Assembly (NCBI GenBank): GCA_910583605.1
Contig: CAJTXN010000002.1
Location: forward strand, 170,954 to 234,953
Length of the DNA: 64,000 bases
Reading direction: 5' to 3'
From: an uncultured Lachnospiraceae bacterium
Lineage (GTDB): Bacteria > Bacillota > Clostridia > Lachnospirales > Lachnospiraceae
Made by a program: the position numbers and the translations under genes. Shown piece after piece: positions 49,972-58,237 of the stretch; position 1 is the stretch's first letter; every line of letters begins with the position of its first letter. Below the pieces are notes generated by a model. It did not search any database and was not told where the DNA came from. It was given only the letters and a program-made list of their open reading frames with translations.

Positions 49972-50489
49972 GCCTCTGCCTCCATGGTTATGTCGTGGCC
50001 GGGGTGCTTCCTGAGCTCGTGGGCCAGCTCCACGACGGCCTCGCCAGAAATCCGCACGGTGGTGGACTCCACGGCCGCGATCCCGTTCAGGTTGCCGACG
50101 TGAGAGGGGAGGACGATCAGGGCGTCGCCCAGCTCAGTGTCCGGCGGTTCCTCTCCGGTGTGCTGGTAGACTTCCACGGCGTCGCGGACGAGGATCCCGT
50201 GCTCCGTCGCGTATTCGATCTCGCGCTTCATGCCCTCGCTTGGGTTTTCCATGCCATACACCCAGATTTCCGAGCACATGCTCAGCAGGGCGATCCCCAT
50301 GTCCATGCCTGCGGCCCGTTCCTCCGGCTGGGTGTCGTCAAGAAACTGGGTGCAGTAGACGTGCGGCGCGATCGGCACCACGTCAGGGAAAAGCTGGGCG
50401 GCCTCCCGGCAGTAGCCCTGCGCCTTGGTGATGTTTTTCTCCATATCTCCCCGGCACGGGGAGCAGATATAAATAAACCTTGTTCTCAT
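49968..50489 (-). CDS. DUF4406 protein (nucleoside 2-deoxyribosyltransferase-like)
   Basis: 173 aa. FIYICSPCRGDMEKNITKAQ, APHVYCTQFLDDTQPEERAA, EIWVYGMENPSEGMKREIEY follow the DUF4406/deoxyribosyltransferase fold (CSPYRG-like, E.GM..E). The C-terminal 60 residues add a strand-helix pair. Possible nucleotide salvage or modification role. The start overlaps the methyltransferase stop (ATGA). Confidence 0.7.
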   Translation of the reverse strand: MRTRFIYICSPCRGDMEKNITKAQGYCREAAQLFPDVVPIAPHVYCTQFLDDTQPEERAAGMDMGIALLSMCSEIWVYGMENPSEGMKREIEYATEHGILVRDAVEVYQHTGEEPPDTELGDALIVLPSHVGNLNGIAAVESTTVRISGEAVVELAHELRKHPGHDITMEAEA

Positions 50490-51499
50490 GTTGTCACTCC
50501 TTCCTGAGCAGCTTCTCGGATCCGCCGCTCGCTCATTTTGCTATATTCCGGGTTGATCTCTATCCCGATAAAGTCCCGGCCCTCCTGAATTGCCACCGCT
50601 CCGGTAGTCCCGCTCCCGCAGAACGGATCCAGGACGGTGTCGCCGGGCCTGCTGCCTGCCAGTATGCAGGGCCGCACCAGATCCTCCGGGAATGTGGCGA
50701 AGTGTGCGCCCTTGTAGGGCCTTGTGGCGATTGTCCAGACGGTGCGCCGGTTCCTTTTTCCGGTTTCGTTCGGCGCGAGGCCGTGGCTTTCTCTTTCCAC
50801 GCTGGCGCTATTTTCTGCCGCCCGATCGTGTGTATAAGCACCACCGCCTCTGAATGTTCGGGAGTTGCCTCTGCGTCTGGCGTTTGGCTTCCCGGTTCCT
50901 TTGCTCCCAGCTGGTGCGGCATTGTAAAATCCCACGGCGGGCTCCTTGACGGCCTCGGCGTTATAGAAATACCGGGCACTCTTGCTTAACAGAAAGACGT
51001 ACTCGTGGGCCCGCGTTGGTCTGTCTTTCACGCTTTCCGGCATGGCGTTGGGTTTCTGCCAGATTATGTCGGCCCGCAGGTACCAGCCGTCTGCCCTGAG
51101 AGCGAAGGCGAGCAGCCACGGGATCCCGAATAGGTCTTTGGGCTTGTAGCCTTCACATGTCGGGGCTTTTGAGATCTTCCCGCTTTTTTGCCCGTGGCTC
51201 TCTTTATCAGGTGTTTTGTTGCTGTGCGTGCCGTCGGCGTTTCGGCCTTTTCCGCTCCCTGCGTAACTGTCGCCGATATTGATCCAGAGTGTGCCGTCGT
51301 CTTTCAGGACTCTGCGCACCTCTCGGAAGATAGCCACCAGCCGCTCAATGTACTGATCCGGTGTTTCTTCGAGGCCGATCTGTCCGTCTGCTCCGTAGTC
51401 TCTCAGCCCGAAGTAGGGAGGGGAGGTCACGCAGGTGCTGCAGCAGCAGTCCGGCAGCTCTTTTATAACTTCCAGCACGTCGCCGGTTATAATTTGCAT
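50486..51499 (-). CDS. DNA methyltransferase (TSPPYFGLRDYG type)
   Basis: 337 aa beta-class enzyme. Motif IV is VTSPPYFGLRDYG near 27-39; the S/T-PPY form is common in N4-cytosine enzymes. Motif I is LDPFCGSGTTGAVAIQ near 295-310, and DGTLWINIGDSYAG lies between. Target recognition part about 180-270. Another protective or regulatory methylase. Confidence 0.88.
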   Translation of the reverse strand: MQIITGDVLEVIKELPDCCCSTCVTSPPYFGLRDYGADGQIGLEETPDQYIERLVAIFREVRRVLKDDGTLWINIGDSYAGSGKGRNADGTHSNKTPDKESHGQKSGKISKAPTCEGYKPKDLFGIPWLLAFALRADGWYLRADIIWQKPNAMPESVKDRPTRAHEYVFLLSKSARYFYNAEAVKEPAVGFYNAAPAGSKGTGKPNARRRGNSRTFRGGGAYTHDRAAENSASVERESHGLAPNETGKRNRRTVWTIATRPYKGAHFATFPEDLVRPCILAGSRPGDTVLDPFCGSGTTGAVAIQEGRDFIGIEINPEYSKMSERRIREAAQEGVTT

Positions 51500-51517
51500 G
51501 ATGTGTTCACCTCCTTG

Positions 51518-51967
51518 TCAGTTGTGACTCCAGCGTATTTTCTGGCCGTCCGGGTACTTTTCCAGTGTCTCGCGTCGTCTGCTCGGAGCGTCCCAGCCTT
51601 TCGGCCTTTTTGATGTTGTGCCCTCTGCTGTGAAGCCAGCAGCTCGAAGGCTTGCGCCGCCTTCCTCTGGCAGCGTGTAGGTGATGATCTTTGTATAGCC
51701 CATGGCCTTGCAGGCTCGGACGGCTGCGCCGTATAGCTTGCTGTTAGCGTTTGGGTTTCCCTCCAGAACGCACACGCGCAGCACCTCGGCCGTCTTTCCG
51801 TCGTCGCTATACCTTGCGATCGGTCGCCCCACAATGCAGACGCCGATCAGGATCCCGTCTTTCTCCAGCCCTATGCTGAATTTATGGCCCCGCGGCGCTA
51901 TGTTGTGCCGGTGGTGCTCATTGACGAACGCCTGCGCCTGCCTTAACGTGATCGGTGTCAGTTCCAT
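51518..51967 (-). CDS. XF1762-type GNAT-like protein
   Basis: 149 aa. LRQAQAFVNEHHRHNIAPRG, KFSIGLEKDGILIGVCIVGR, AEVLRVCVLEGNPNANSKLY and AGFTAEGTT are typical of the phage XF1762 acetyltransferase-like family. Substrate unknown. Its start overlaps the PP-loop gene stop. Confidence 0.7.
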   Translation of the reverse strand: MELTPITLRQAQAFVNEHHRHNIAPRGHKFSIGLEKDGILIGVCIVGRPIARYSDDGKTAEVLRVCVLEGNPNANSKLYGAAVRACKAMGYTKIITYTLPEEGGASLRAAGFTAEGTTSKRPKGWDAPSRRRETLEKYPDGQKIRWSHN

Positions 51968-52731
51968 GTCGGGCCTCCTTCCAAAAAATCAAATATTGTG
52001 AGCTGGGCGTCCTCCCGTGCGAAGCGCTCGTCAAATTCTTTTACCGTTGAACGCTGGGTGAAGCGGCACGGGCTCACGGCGTCGAGTTCCAGAAGTCGGG
52101 CCCAGAGTTCGGGGTGTTCTTTTCTCAGTTGTTTATAGCTGGCTATCTTTTGATTGTGGCAAAACCAGCAGCCCAGCCGTTCGCGCCCGTCTCTGTATGC
52201 CGGAGAGAGGCACCCCCCCTCTTTGCAGATTTTGAAGGCGTCGGCCTCGACGATCCCATATTCCACCAGCGGCAGAAAGTTGTCTTTTTCACCCTTTCGG
52301 TGGATCCGCTTTTCTTCGTCTGCGGCTATTCCGACAACGGCGGTATATTCTCCGGCGAGCTTTTGCCATTTCCTGATCGGCCTAACTTTTAAGTGTGAAT
52401 TACACCACGGCCCGCAGCGCATAGGAAAACCGTATATTTGCCCCTGCTTTCGGCTCCGCTGCTTATATACCGTGAAAAAGCGGCTGCAATATGTTTCTTT
52501 TGCCTGCACAATGGTGGTTTTTATTCCGTACCGGCTTTTCAGAAGCGGGATCGCTTTGCTGTGAATAAAGTCCTCATGTTCTGGCAGTTCCGCGCTGATT
52601 GTGTCGTCGAACATGATCCGGCAGTACACGGCCTCGTCTATGTGGATCCCGTGCGCCTCTGCGGTGATGATAGCGGCGAGGCTGTCCTTCCCGAAGGAAC
52701 ACGAGGCGATCAGCCTTTTCTCGGCGTTCAC
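51958..52731 (-). CDS. PP-loop (PAPS reductase-like) protein
   Basis: 257 aa from the GTG at 52731, which overlaps the DnaC-like stop (GTGA) and follows GGAGG. ASCSFGKDSLAAIITAEAHG is the PP-loop (SxGKDS) near 8-14; further motifs are RCGPWCNSHLKVRPIRKW, VVGIAADEEKR and RLGCWFCHNQ with paired cysteines. Such phage proteins are annotated as PAPS reductases but probably do adenylation or thiolation chemistry on nucleotides. A G7 run lies at KEGGC (52213-52219). Confidence 0.75.
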   Translation of the reverse strand: MNAEKRLIASCSFGKDSLAAIITAEAHGIHIDEAVYCRIMFDDTISAELPEHEDFIHSKAIPLLKSRYGIKTTIVQAKETYCSRFFTVYKQRSRKQGQIYGFPMRCGPWCNSHLKVRPIRKWQKLAGEYTAVVGIAADEEKRIHRKGEKDNFLPLVEYGIVEADAFKICKEGGCLSPAYRDGRERLGCWFCHNQKIASYKQLRKEHPELWARLLELDAVSPCRFTQRSTVKEFDERFAREDAQLTIFDFLEGGPTWN

Positions 52732-53726
52732 CGGGCCCTCCAGCTCTCGCCAGTGGTTACTATGGCGGCGCACATTTCCCGGAGCCGGTCGATCGTGGCG
52801 TCTGCCGTGGTCGGATCCCCGGAGTCCTTCGGTGTCAGCCTGCGGACGAGCTCGGCGTCCGTGTAGTTGGTGGTGATGATTGTCGGCATGTATGCCTCAT
52901 ACCGGGCGTTGATTATGGCGTAAATCTTGGACACGGCCCACTCGGTTGCCGGTTCCTTCCCCATGTCGTCGATAATGAGCAGCTGCACGCGCTTGTAGGT
53001 GTCCAGCACGTTGCCCTCGCTGATTTCCCCGCCGTATTGCCGGTTCTGCTCGTAGGTGCGCTTGATACGCTCCAGCAGGTCGATCATAGTCATGCAGATC
53101 ACCGGCGTGCCCTGCTGCATGAGCTGGTTCGCTATGGCAGCAGCGAGGTGTGTCTTTCCGGTTCCCTTCGGGCCGGTGATGAATAGGCCGTTGCGGCCGG
53201 GCTCCGCATTGTTGCGCGGCAGTTTATCCTTGAAGGCGTCGGCGTATGCTGCACATACCCGGAGGGCCTTCTGGTTCTCGCCGGTGGGCTGGAATGTGTC
53301 GAAGGTGCGGCGAAGGAAGCGGGCGCTCATGCCGCTGTCGCCTATGATACGGCGCACGCGGCCGCGCATTTCCTCGGCTTCCTTGGCTTCGCGTTCGGCC
53401 CGTTCCTTTGCCTCCCGTTCGGCTGTTTCCTGCTCATACTGGGCCACGGCCTCCGGGCAGTCGCAGCGCTCCGGCCCATACGGGGCCCACATGATACGCT
53501 CCCCAAACTTGAAGCCCTTCGTCAGCCGCGGCTTACCGCAGTATTCACACGGCACCGGCTCCGGCGGGTTGTAGCCCACGGCCTCCGGCGAATTGCTGAG
53601 GATCCACGGCTCCGACTTCTGCGCCTCCGGTTCAGCTGTCTGCCATTTGGAAGCCGGAGAGGGGCGTCTCGTCCCGTTTTCCGGCGTCGCTGTTCTGCCC
53701 GCCAGAATGTCCGCTATTATCTCCAT
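52728..53726 (-). CDS. DnaC/IstB-like helicase-loader ATPase
   Basis: 332 aa. A four-cysteine zinc site (EYCGKPRL...GPERCDCPE, about 60-90), a charged coiled coil (about 95-130), and the AAA+ part with GLFITGPKGTGKTHLAAAIA (Walker A) and VQLLIIDDMGKEPATEW (Walker B, sensor region). It should load the host helicase onto phage DNA. It overlaps the end of the replication gene upstream by about 95 bases in another frame. Confidence 0.85.
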   Translation of the reverse strand: MEIIADILAGRTATPENGTRRPSPASKWQTAEPEAQKSEPWILSNSPEAVGYNPPEPVPCEYCGKPRLTKGFKFGERIMWAPYGPERCDCPEAVAQYEQETAEREAKERAEREAKEAEEMRGRVRRIIGDSGMSARFLRRTFDTFQPTGENQKALRVCAAYADAFKDKLPRNNAEPGRNGLFITGPKGTGKTHLAAAIANQLMQQGTPVICMTMIDLLERIKRTYEQNRQYGGEISEGNVLDTYKRVQLLIIDDMGKEPATEWAVSKIYAIINARYEAYMPTIITTNYTDAELVRRLTPKDSGDPTTADATIDRLREMCAAIVTTGESWRAR

Positions 53727-54414
53727 GCCCTTGTCCTCCTTTCGGTCTGTCGTTGTCGTATTTCCCCTCCAGCACCTTGCTCATGTTGGTGGGCCGGATC
53801 AGCCAGTCAAAGTCGGCCGCCCATGCGTTGTCATTGTCGCCTTTCAGGAAGGCCGAAGCCTCGGCTCTCTCGAATAACTCCCGGAAGGCTTCGATCCCGC
53901 CGTATTTCTTCCAGCGGGCCGCAAGCTGTTTTTTTCGGTTGCCCTCAATGGCCCGTAGCTTTGGGTAGCTGGTGCATATCGCGTGATAGAGTTCAACGAT
54001 CTGCGTAAAAGGGACGGGCTGCTGCTGGCCCCCTTTAGGGGGTAGGGGGTGATCTATATCTGTTTCTGTATCTGTTACTGTCTCTGTATCTGTTACTGTA
54101 TCTCCTTTTTTTGGTTCGCTTTGCTTTTCAGAAAAAGCATTTGCTTTTTGTGCTTTTGAAGGTCTGCCGCCCATTTTCCCCGCTTCGCTTCGTTTCTTGA
54201 CGGTTTCGGCGTACTTCTCGGCGTCTCTGTCCATTTGTGCCTGAATGAAGGAAAAAGCCATAAGGGCGGCCCCTTCGAGCTCTGGCTGGGTGCCGTGTTC
54301 GCCATAGTCCAGCAGAGCCATGAGCAGCTTCCCGCGTTCCTCGTCGTTCAGGAGGGCGAGGTGCTTTCGGTAGTCGTAATAAAGCAAAAAGCCTTTTTTT
54401 GCGTCCTGAGCCAC
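53632..54414 (-). CDS. phage replication protein (DUF6291 plus DnaD-like region)
   Basis: 260 aa, GTG start. The N-terminal KGFLLYYDYRKHLALLNDEERGKLLMALLDYG is a DUF6291-type region, quoted here in part; a Thr/Asp repeat (TVTDTETVTDTETDID) links it to a C-terminal helical part (YPKLRAIEGNRKKQLAARWK, WAADFDWLIRPTNMSKVLEG) typical of DnaD-like initiators. It pairs with the DnaC-like gene for replication initiation. Confidence 0.75.
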   Translation of the reverse strand: MAQDAKKGFLLYYDYRKHLALLNDEERGKLLMALLDYGEHGTQPELEGAALMAFSFIQAQMDRDAEKYAETVKKRSEAGKMGGRPSKAQKANAFSEKQSEPKKGDTVTDTETVTDTETDIDHPLPPKGGQQQPVPFTQIVELYHAICTSYPKLRAIEGNRKKQLAARWKKYGGIEAFRELFERAEASAFLKGDNDNAWAADFDWLIRPTNMSKVLEGKYDNDRPKGGQGHGDNSGHSGGQNSDAGKRDETPLSGFQMADS

Positions 54415-54432
54415 GGCTCTGCCTCCTTTCTG

Positions 54433-54786
54433 TTATCCTGAATATCCGTCTCCATAGCCGCCACCGCCAGACTCCTTGCCGTCGGCGAAGTAGATCCGGG
54501 AGGCGTTGACTTCCACGACTTTGTGCCGCTTGCCGTCGCTGCCGTCATATTTCCGCGTGGAAATGCGGCCCTCAACGACTACTTGGCGGCCTTTTGTCAG
54601 GTATCGCTCGCAAAACTCGGCCTGCTCCCGCCAGCACACGATCGGTATGTAGTCCGGCGGCGTGTCCTTGTCTTTGCTCGGCACCTGAACGGCGAGATCG
54701 AAGCTCACCACCGGAGTGCCGCCCTGCGTGTATCTGAGTTCGGGTTCCTGAGCCAGACGGCCCAGAAGTGCCACATGATTAAACAT
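54433..54786 (-). CDS. ssb: single-stranded DNA-binding protein
   Basis: 117 aa from the ATG at 54786 after AAGGAGG. OB-fold motifs: MFNHVALLGRLAQEPELRYT, VSFDLAV, IPIVCWREQAEFCERYLTKG, VVVEGRISTRKYDG. The C-terminus is Gly-rich (GGGGYGDGYSG) and lacks the usual acidic tip, so it may not bind host partners in the normal way. Confidence 0.9.
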   Translation of the reverse strand: MFNHVALLGRLAQEPELRYTQGGTPVVSFDLAVQVPSKDKDTPPDYIPIVCWREQAEFCERYLTKGRQVVVEGRISTRKYDGSDGKRHKVVEVNASRIYFADGKESGGGGYGDGYSG

Positions 54787-55633
54787 TTGCAGTTCCTCCT
54801 TGCTGTTTTCTTGCCTCGGCGTCCAGCAGCTTGCAGATTTCGTCATACTGGGCCCGCGTCATATTGTGCGGATCCTGTTGCCCGTAGCTCTTGGCTATTT
54901 TCTCATTGATCTGCGCCTGCGTGATCCCGGCGTCCTCACCTTTTCGGTACATGCGGGAGAGCTGCGCGTCAGATAGGGGCCGTGAAGCGCCCGTGTGCCC
55001 GTTCTGGGCGTTTTGCGGCTGCGGCCCGGTATTTCTACCCGCGGCACCGTTTTGAGGCGCTGTGGGGCGATTTTGGGGCGGTGGCGGTGCTTCGCTGCCG
55101 TGGTCGTTCATGTCCGGATCGTCGTCGCCCTGATCTATGCCGAATTTCTCAAAAAGATAATATTTAAGGCAATATGTCCACGCGGAGCCCTTGGCCTTGT
55201 CCGGGCCGCCGTCATTGGTGCCGATCGCGTGGAGTGTCACCTCCAGCTTATCCTCCGGATCGTCCGCGTTCGTCCAGCGGATCGTTATGTCTGCCTCATA
55301 TACCCACACGATCCGGGCCCCGTTGCGCGTCTGCTGCTGGTAGGTGTGATAGTACACCTCGTCGCCGTTCTCCGCGTGTCTGGTGGCCTTCTCGGCCACT
55401 ATGTCGAAGTTGACGCCGTACTGGTTCATGGCCGGGGTGAGAAGCTCATACACGTCAAAGATTTTTGCAAACTTATACTTTACGCCGTCGCTGTGCTGCT
55501 TCTGGGAGATAGACGGCACGGCCTCCCGCAGCTTGATGAATTTTTCTTGAAGGCTGAGAGCCTCGCGTGGAGGCGCTTCTGCGGCCTTCGGCTGCGTGGC
55601 TGCTGCAGCAGTCTTGCTGGTACTTCCTGCCAT
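54779..55633 (-). CDS. Erf-family single-strand annealing protein
   Basis: 284 aa. The core (about 25-165) reads LSLQEKFIKLREAVPSISQK, YKFAKIFDVYELLTPAMNQY, GTNDGGPDKAKGSAWTYCLK, matching ERF annealing proteins; a Pro/Gln/Asn-rich linker and a small helical C-terminal domain (LSDAQLSRMYRKGEDAGITQ) follow. It promotes recombination with SSB, Gam-like protein and RecU. Confidence 0.87.
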   Translation of the reverse strand: MAGSTSKTAAAATQPKAAEAPPREALSLQEKFIKLREAVPSISQKQHSDGVKYKFAKIFDVYELLTPAMNQYGVNFDIVAEKATRHAENGDEVYYHTYQQQTRNGARIVWVYEADITIRWTNADDPEDKLEVTLHAIGTNDGGPDKAKGSAWTYCLKYYLFEKFGIDQGDDDPDMNDHGSEAPPPPQNRPTAPQNGAAGRNTGPQPQNAQNGHTGASRPLSDAQLSRMYRKGEDAGITQAQINEKIAKSYGQQDPHNMTRAQYDEICKLLDAEARKQQGGTANV

Positions 55634-55643
55634 GTCTGCCTCC

Positions 55644-56369
55644 TTATACGTCCACCGTGAAGGTGTCCGGCTTCGTTTCGACGGTCACGCCTTCCACGAT
55701 CTCGCCGGTTTCCTTGTCCACGACGCTGCCGCCCATGATTTCAAGCCGCTTTTTGAAGTCGCCCCACCTCGGCTTTTCCTCGGTCTTGATAAACTCCAGC
55801 TGCCCGGAGTTTTTGAGAAACTGCACGAGCTTCTCGTCGTCCTGCTTCATGGTGGTGCCGCCGAATTTGCGCGTCAGGGTGCCAGACAGCAGCCGGTAGC
55901 TTGCTTTGGTCTTGGTGGTCTTGTGCGGCACCGTCTCGAAGTATTCCGCGAGCTTTCCGGTGAGAAAACGGGTGCCATTCTGGAAACGGCGCTCAGCTGC
56001 GGCCACCTTTTCCTCGATCTTCTGGATCTGGGCGTCTGCCAGTTCCCGGATCCGGTCAAGCTCGGCCTTTTCCTCTGCGATTTTGCGGCAGGCCCAGTCT
56101 GCGCAGCCGTCGTCGGTGATCCTCCACGCGGGGCGCGGCGTGTCCTCGGTTTCTTCCTGCACCCAGAGAGCGTCGTCCATGCCCTCCAGCTCGTCCAGCG
56201 TGACGGCCGGGGCCTGCGGTTCTTCCTGAGTAGCAAGGGCCGCCATGGCTGCGCCTGCTTCGGTCAGTGCCTTGCCCGCTTCGTCGGTGGTGATACCGGC
56301 AGCAGAGGCCGCCGTGGTGTTTTTGGTTTCTGCGGCGAGCTCTTTCGCCTTAGTGATTGCTTTCCCCAT
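55644..56369 (-). CDS. Gam-like host-nuclease inhibitor
   Basis: 241 aa. An Ala/Thr-rich start, a coiled coil (RIRELADAQIQKIEEKVAAA), and the Gam-type C-terminus (ASYRLLSGTLTRKFGGTTMK, LVQFLKNSGQLEFIKTEEKP, WGDFKKRLEIMGG). Mu Gam binds DNA ends and blocks exonucleases, which would suit a transposing phage or one with linear intermediates. Confidence 0.75.
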   Translation of the reverse strand: MGKAITKAKELAAETKNTTAASAAGITTDEAGKALTEAGAAMAALATQEEPQAPAVTLDELEGMDDALWVQEETEDTPRPAWRITDDGCADWACRKIAEEKAELDRIRELADAQIQKIEEKVAAAERRFQNGTRFLTGKLAEYFETVPHKTTKTKASYRLLSGTLTRKFGGTTMKQDDEKLVQFLKNSGQLEFIKTEEKPRWGDFKKRLEIMGGSVVDKETGEIVEGVTVETKPDTFTVDV

Positions 56370-56622
56370 GATCCTGATCTCCTTTCTGATTGCTTAACGC
56401 TTCCCGGAGCTGCCGCCGGGTTTCTTGGTGTTCTCCGATCTCCGCGTGCAGTTTTGCCTCTGCTGCTTTGAGCTCCGCGTCTTTACGCTGCCAGTTGTTG
56501 TACCACTCGTCCGAGGACTTCTGGGCCTCGTCCCTCTGGCGTTCGGCCTCGACGGCCCGCGCCGTCATAATTGCCAGAAGCTCAGTCACAAGCTCGATCG
56601 GGCTCTTGGTTTCCTTGTCCAT
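56350..56622 (-). CDS. coiled-coil hypothetical protein
   Basis: 90 aa, almost entirely helical and charged (ARAVEAERQRDEAQKSSDEW, KDAELKAAEAKLHAEIGEHQ). AAGGAGG precedes it and it overlaps both neighbours. Unknown role. Confidence 0.6.
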   Translation of the reverse strand: MDKETKSPIELVTELLAIMTARAVEAERQRDEAQKSSDEWYNNWQRKDAELKAAEAKLHAEIGEHQETRRQLREALSNQKGDQDHGESNH

Positions 56623-57340
56623 GCTGCACCTCCTTGAAAAATCTGTGGTTGTTTATTGTCATTACATACACCTGCGACTCGTGCCAGAAACTCGCCACGA
56701 GATCCGGCGCGTAGAAATACTTGATCGGCTCGCTGGTGGCGACGTGCCCGAAGTCGAACACGGCCTCCACGGCTGCCAGCGCCTCGTCGGTAGGCTCCGG
56801 CCTGCGGGTGCTGTATTTGTACCTTGTCAGGGCCTCGATCGGCCGGATCCCGTCGTCCTCACATGCTTGGAGTATGCACTGGGCCACGGCCACCTTGCCC
56901 GCGAAGGGTTCGCCGATTGCCTCGGCGGTGATTGCAGACGCCAGCTCGTATCGTTCCTCGTCGGTGATGATGTATCGTTTCTCAAATCCTGCCTCTGCCG
57001 CCCATGCGTCCGTCATAGCCTGCATATTTACCGGGCAGCCCTCGCCGTATATGAACACATAGGCGGGCGGCTGCGTAGGCTCCGGCGTCGGTTCCGGTGC
57101 CTCTGTGGCCGTTGTCTGGGCCTTGTCCTCTGCCTGCTGCCTGCTGATCCCGGTCGCATAGTACACGAAGGAAAAGAGGGCGAGAAGTGCGAGCACGGCA
57201 GGGAGGATCCAACGCCAGTTCAGGCTCTTGCATTTTGCCGCCAGCCGGTGTAAAATAGGCGTAGGCTTTCGGCGTCGGTGCTGATAGCTCACCGAATGGC
57301 TGCCCGGTTGCGTCGGGCGGCCGTTCTTTTTTTCTGTCAT
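56582..57340 (-). CDS. membrane-anchored cell-wall hydrolase (SleB/Hydrolase_2-like)
   Basis: 252 aa. A basic N-terminus, one membrane helix (about 43-64, WRWILPAVLALLALFSFVYY), a Thr/Pro/Glu linker, then a hydrolase domain (about 128-240) with LASAITAEAIGEPFAGKVAV (catalytic Glu) and SEPIKYFYAPDLVASFWHES. An early, membrane-held wall hydrolase is odd for lysis and may act in superinfection control. Start overlaps the sigma-like stop. Confidence 0.78.
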   Translation of the reverse strand: MTEKKNGRPTQPGSHSVSYQHRRRKPTPILHRLAAKCKSLNWRWILPAVLALLALFSFVYYATGISRQQAEDKAQTTATEAPEPTPEPTQPPAYVFIYGEGCPVNMQAMTDAWAAEAGFEKRYIITDEERYELASAITAEAIGEPFAGKVAVAQCILQACEDDGIRPIEALTRYKYSTRRPEPTDEALAAVEAVFDFGHVATSEPIKYFYAPDLVASFWHESQVYVMTINNHRFFKEVQHGQGNQEPDRACD

Positions 57341-58107
57341 ATTGCTGCCTCCAGTTCATAGCGTTTTATGGTGTAGCGGGAAAATCCCCGCTCGCGGATT
57401 GTGTCGGCCGTCAGCAGCGCGAGGTAGTTCTCGCCGTAGCTGTCGCCGGTGCGCAGCTTATTGAGTGCCAGCTTCCTGCGGGCGTATGCCTCGCACTCCC
57501 GGAAAAGGTCGGCCGGGGTACACCAGCCCAGCTCTTTGTCTGTTCTGGCTTTCAGGGCGTCGCTGCGCTTGTCCTCGGCCCGCCTGATTGCCTGCCGCCC
57601 CCGGTCTGCCGTAGAGGCTGCGGCCCGCCATGTATTCAAGCCCAGCGCTTCGGCGATCTCCCGGTATGTGTAGCCCTGCGCCTTCATGGTGAGGACGGCG
57701 AGCTGCTGCTCCGTCAGGACTTCCAGCAGCGGCATGTATTGGGCCGCCACCACTTCGTCCTCTTGCTGATACGGCAGAAACTTGGGATCCCCGATCAGGC
57801 CGTATAAGGTCAGGCCGTCCTCGCTTAGCTCGGCGTCGAGGCTGAGGGGCTGGATCCTGCGTCGTGCCTTCCTGCGCTCCTTGTCAATTTCCGAGCTCAT
57901 GGTCTTGCCCGCTATGGTTGTAAAGGAATAGCGCTGGAGCTCCGGCCGCTCGGTGTAGAGCCGGACGGCCCGAAGGTAGCCGAACACGGCCACGTCGTAC
58001 CACTCCGAGGCGTCCAGCCTTTTGCCCCGGAGGTATGAGTATATTGTCTGGTGGTGCCGGGCGGCGAGTTCCTGCTGCTCCGGTGTCAGCGGGGTGTTGT
58101 GGTTCAT
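57337..58107 (-). CDS. sigma-70-like phage transcription factor
   Basis: 256 aa. An N-terminal sigma-2-like region (IYSYLRGKRLDASEWYDVAV, RYSFTTIAGKTMSSEIDKER), then a sigma-4 helix-turn-helix (LTEQQLAVLTMKAQGYTYRE, IAEALGLNTWRAAASTADRG). A C-terminal part repeats the WCTPADLF phrase found in the Dam-like gene. Its Shine-Dalgarno is a run of eight G (58115-58122), whose length could tune translation. Confidence 0.75.
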   Translation of the reverse strand: MNHNTPLTPEQQELAARHHQTIYSYLRGKRLDASEWYDVAVFGYLRAVRLYTERPELQRYSFTTIAGKTMSSEIDKERRKARRRIQPLSLDAELSEDGLTLYGLIGDPKFLPYQQEDEVVAAQYMPLLEVLTEQQLAVLTMKAQGYTYREIAEALGLNTWRAAASTADRGRQAIRRAEDKRSDALKARTDKELGWCTPADLFRECEAYARRKLALNKLRTGDSYGENYLALLTADTIRERGFSRYTIKRYELEAAI

Positions 58108-58156
58108 GCGTTTACCCCCCCCGCGAGATTTTCGCTTCTTTCCATGGTTCTGCCTC

Positions 58157-58237
58157 CTATTTCTTTTTCTTGTTTATCAGACTGAGCGCGATCAGCGTCG
58201 CGCAGATTATCAGGGTTATAATAACGGCGTTGCTCAT
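58157..58237 (-). CDS. 26-aa membrane peptide
   Basis: AAAGGAG precedes an ATG at 58237 that overlaps the exonuclease stop (ATGA). It encodes MSNAVIITLIICATLIALSL followed by INKKKK, a single membrane helix with a positive tail. Possible small toxin, anti-exclusion or membrane regulator. Confidence 0.55.
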   Translation of the reverse strand: MSNAVIITLIICATLIALSLINKKKK

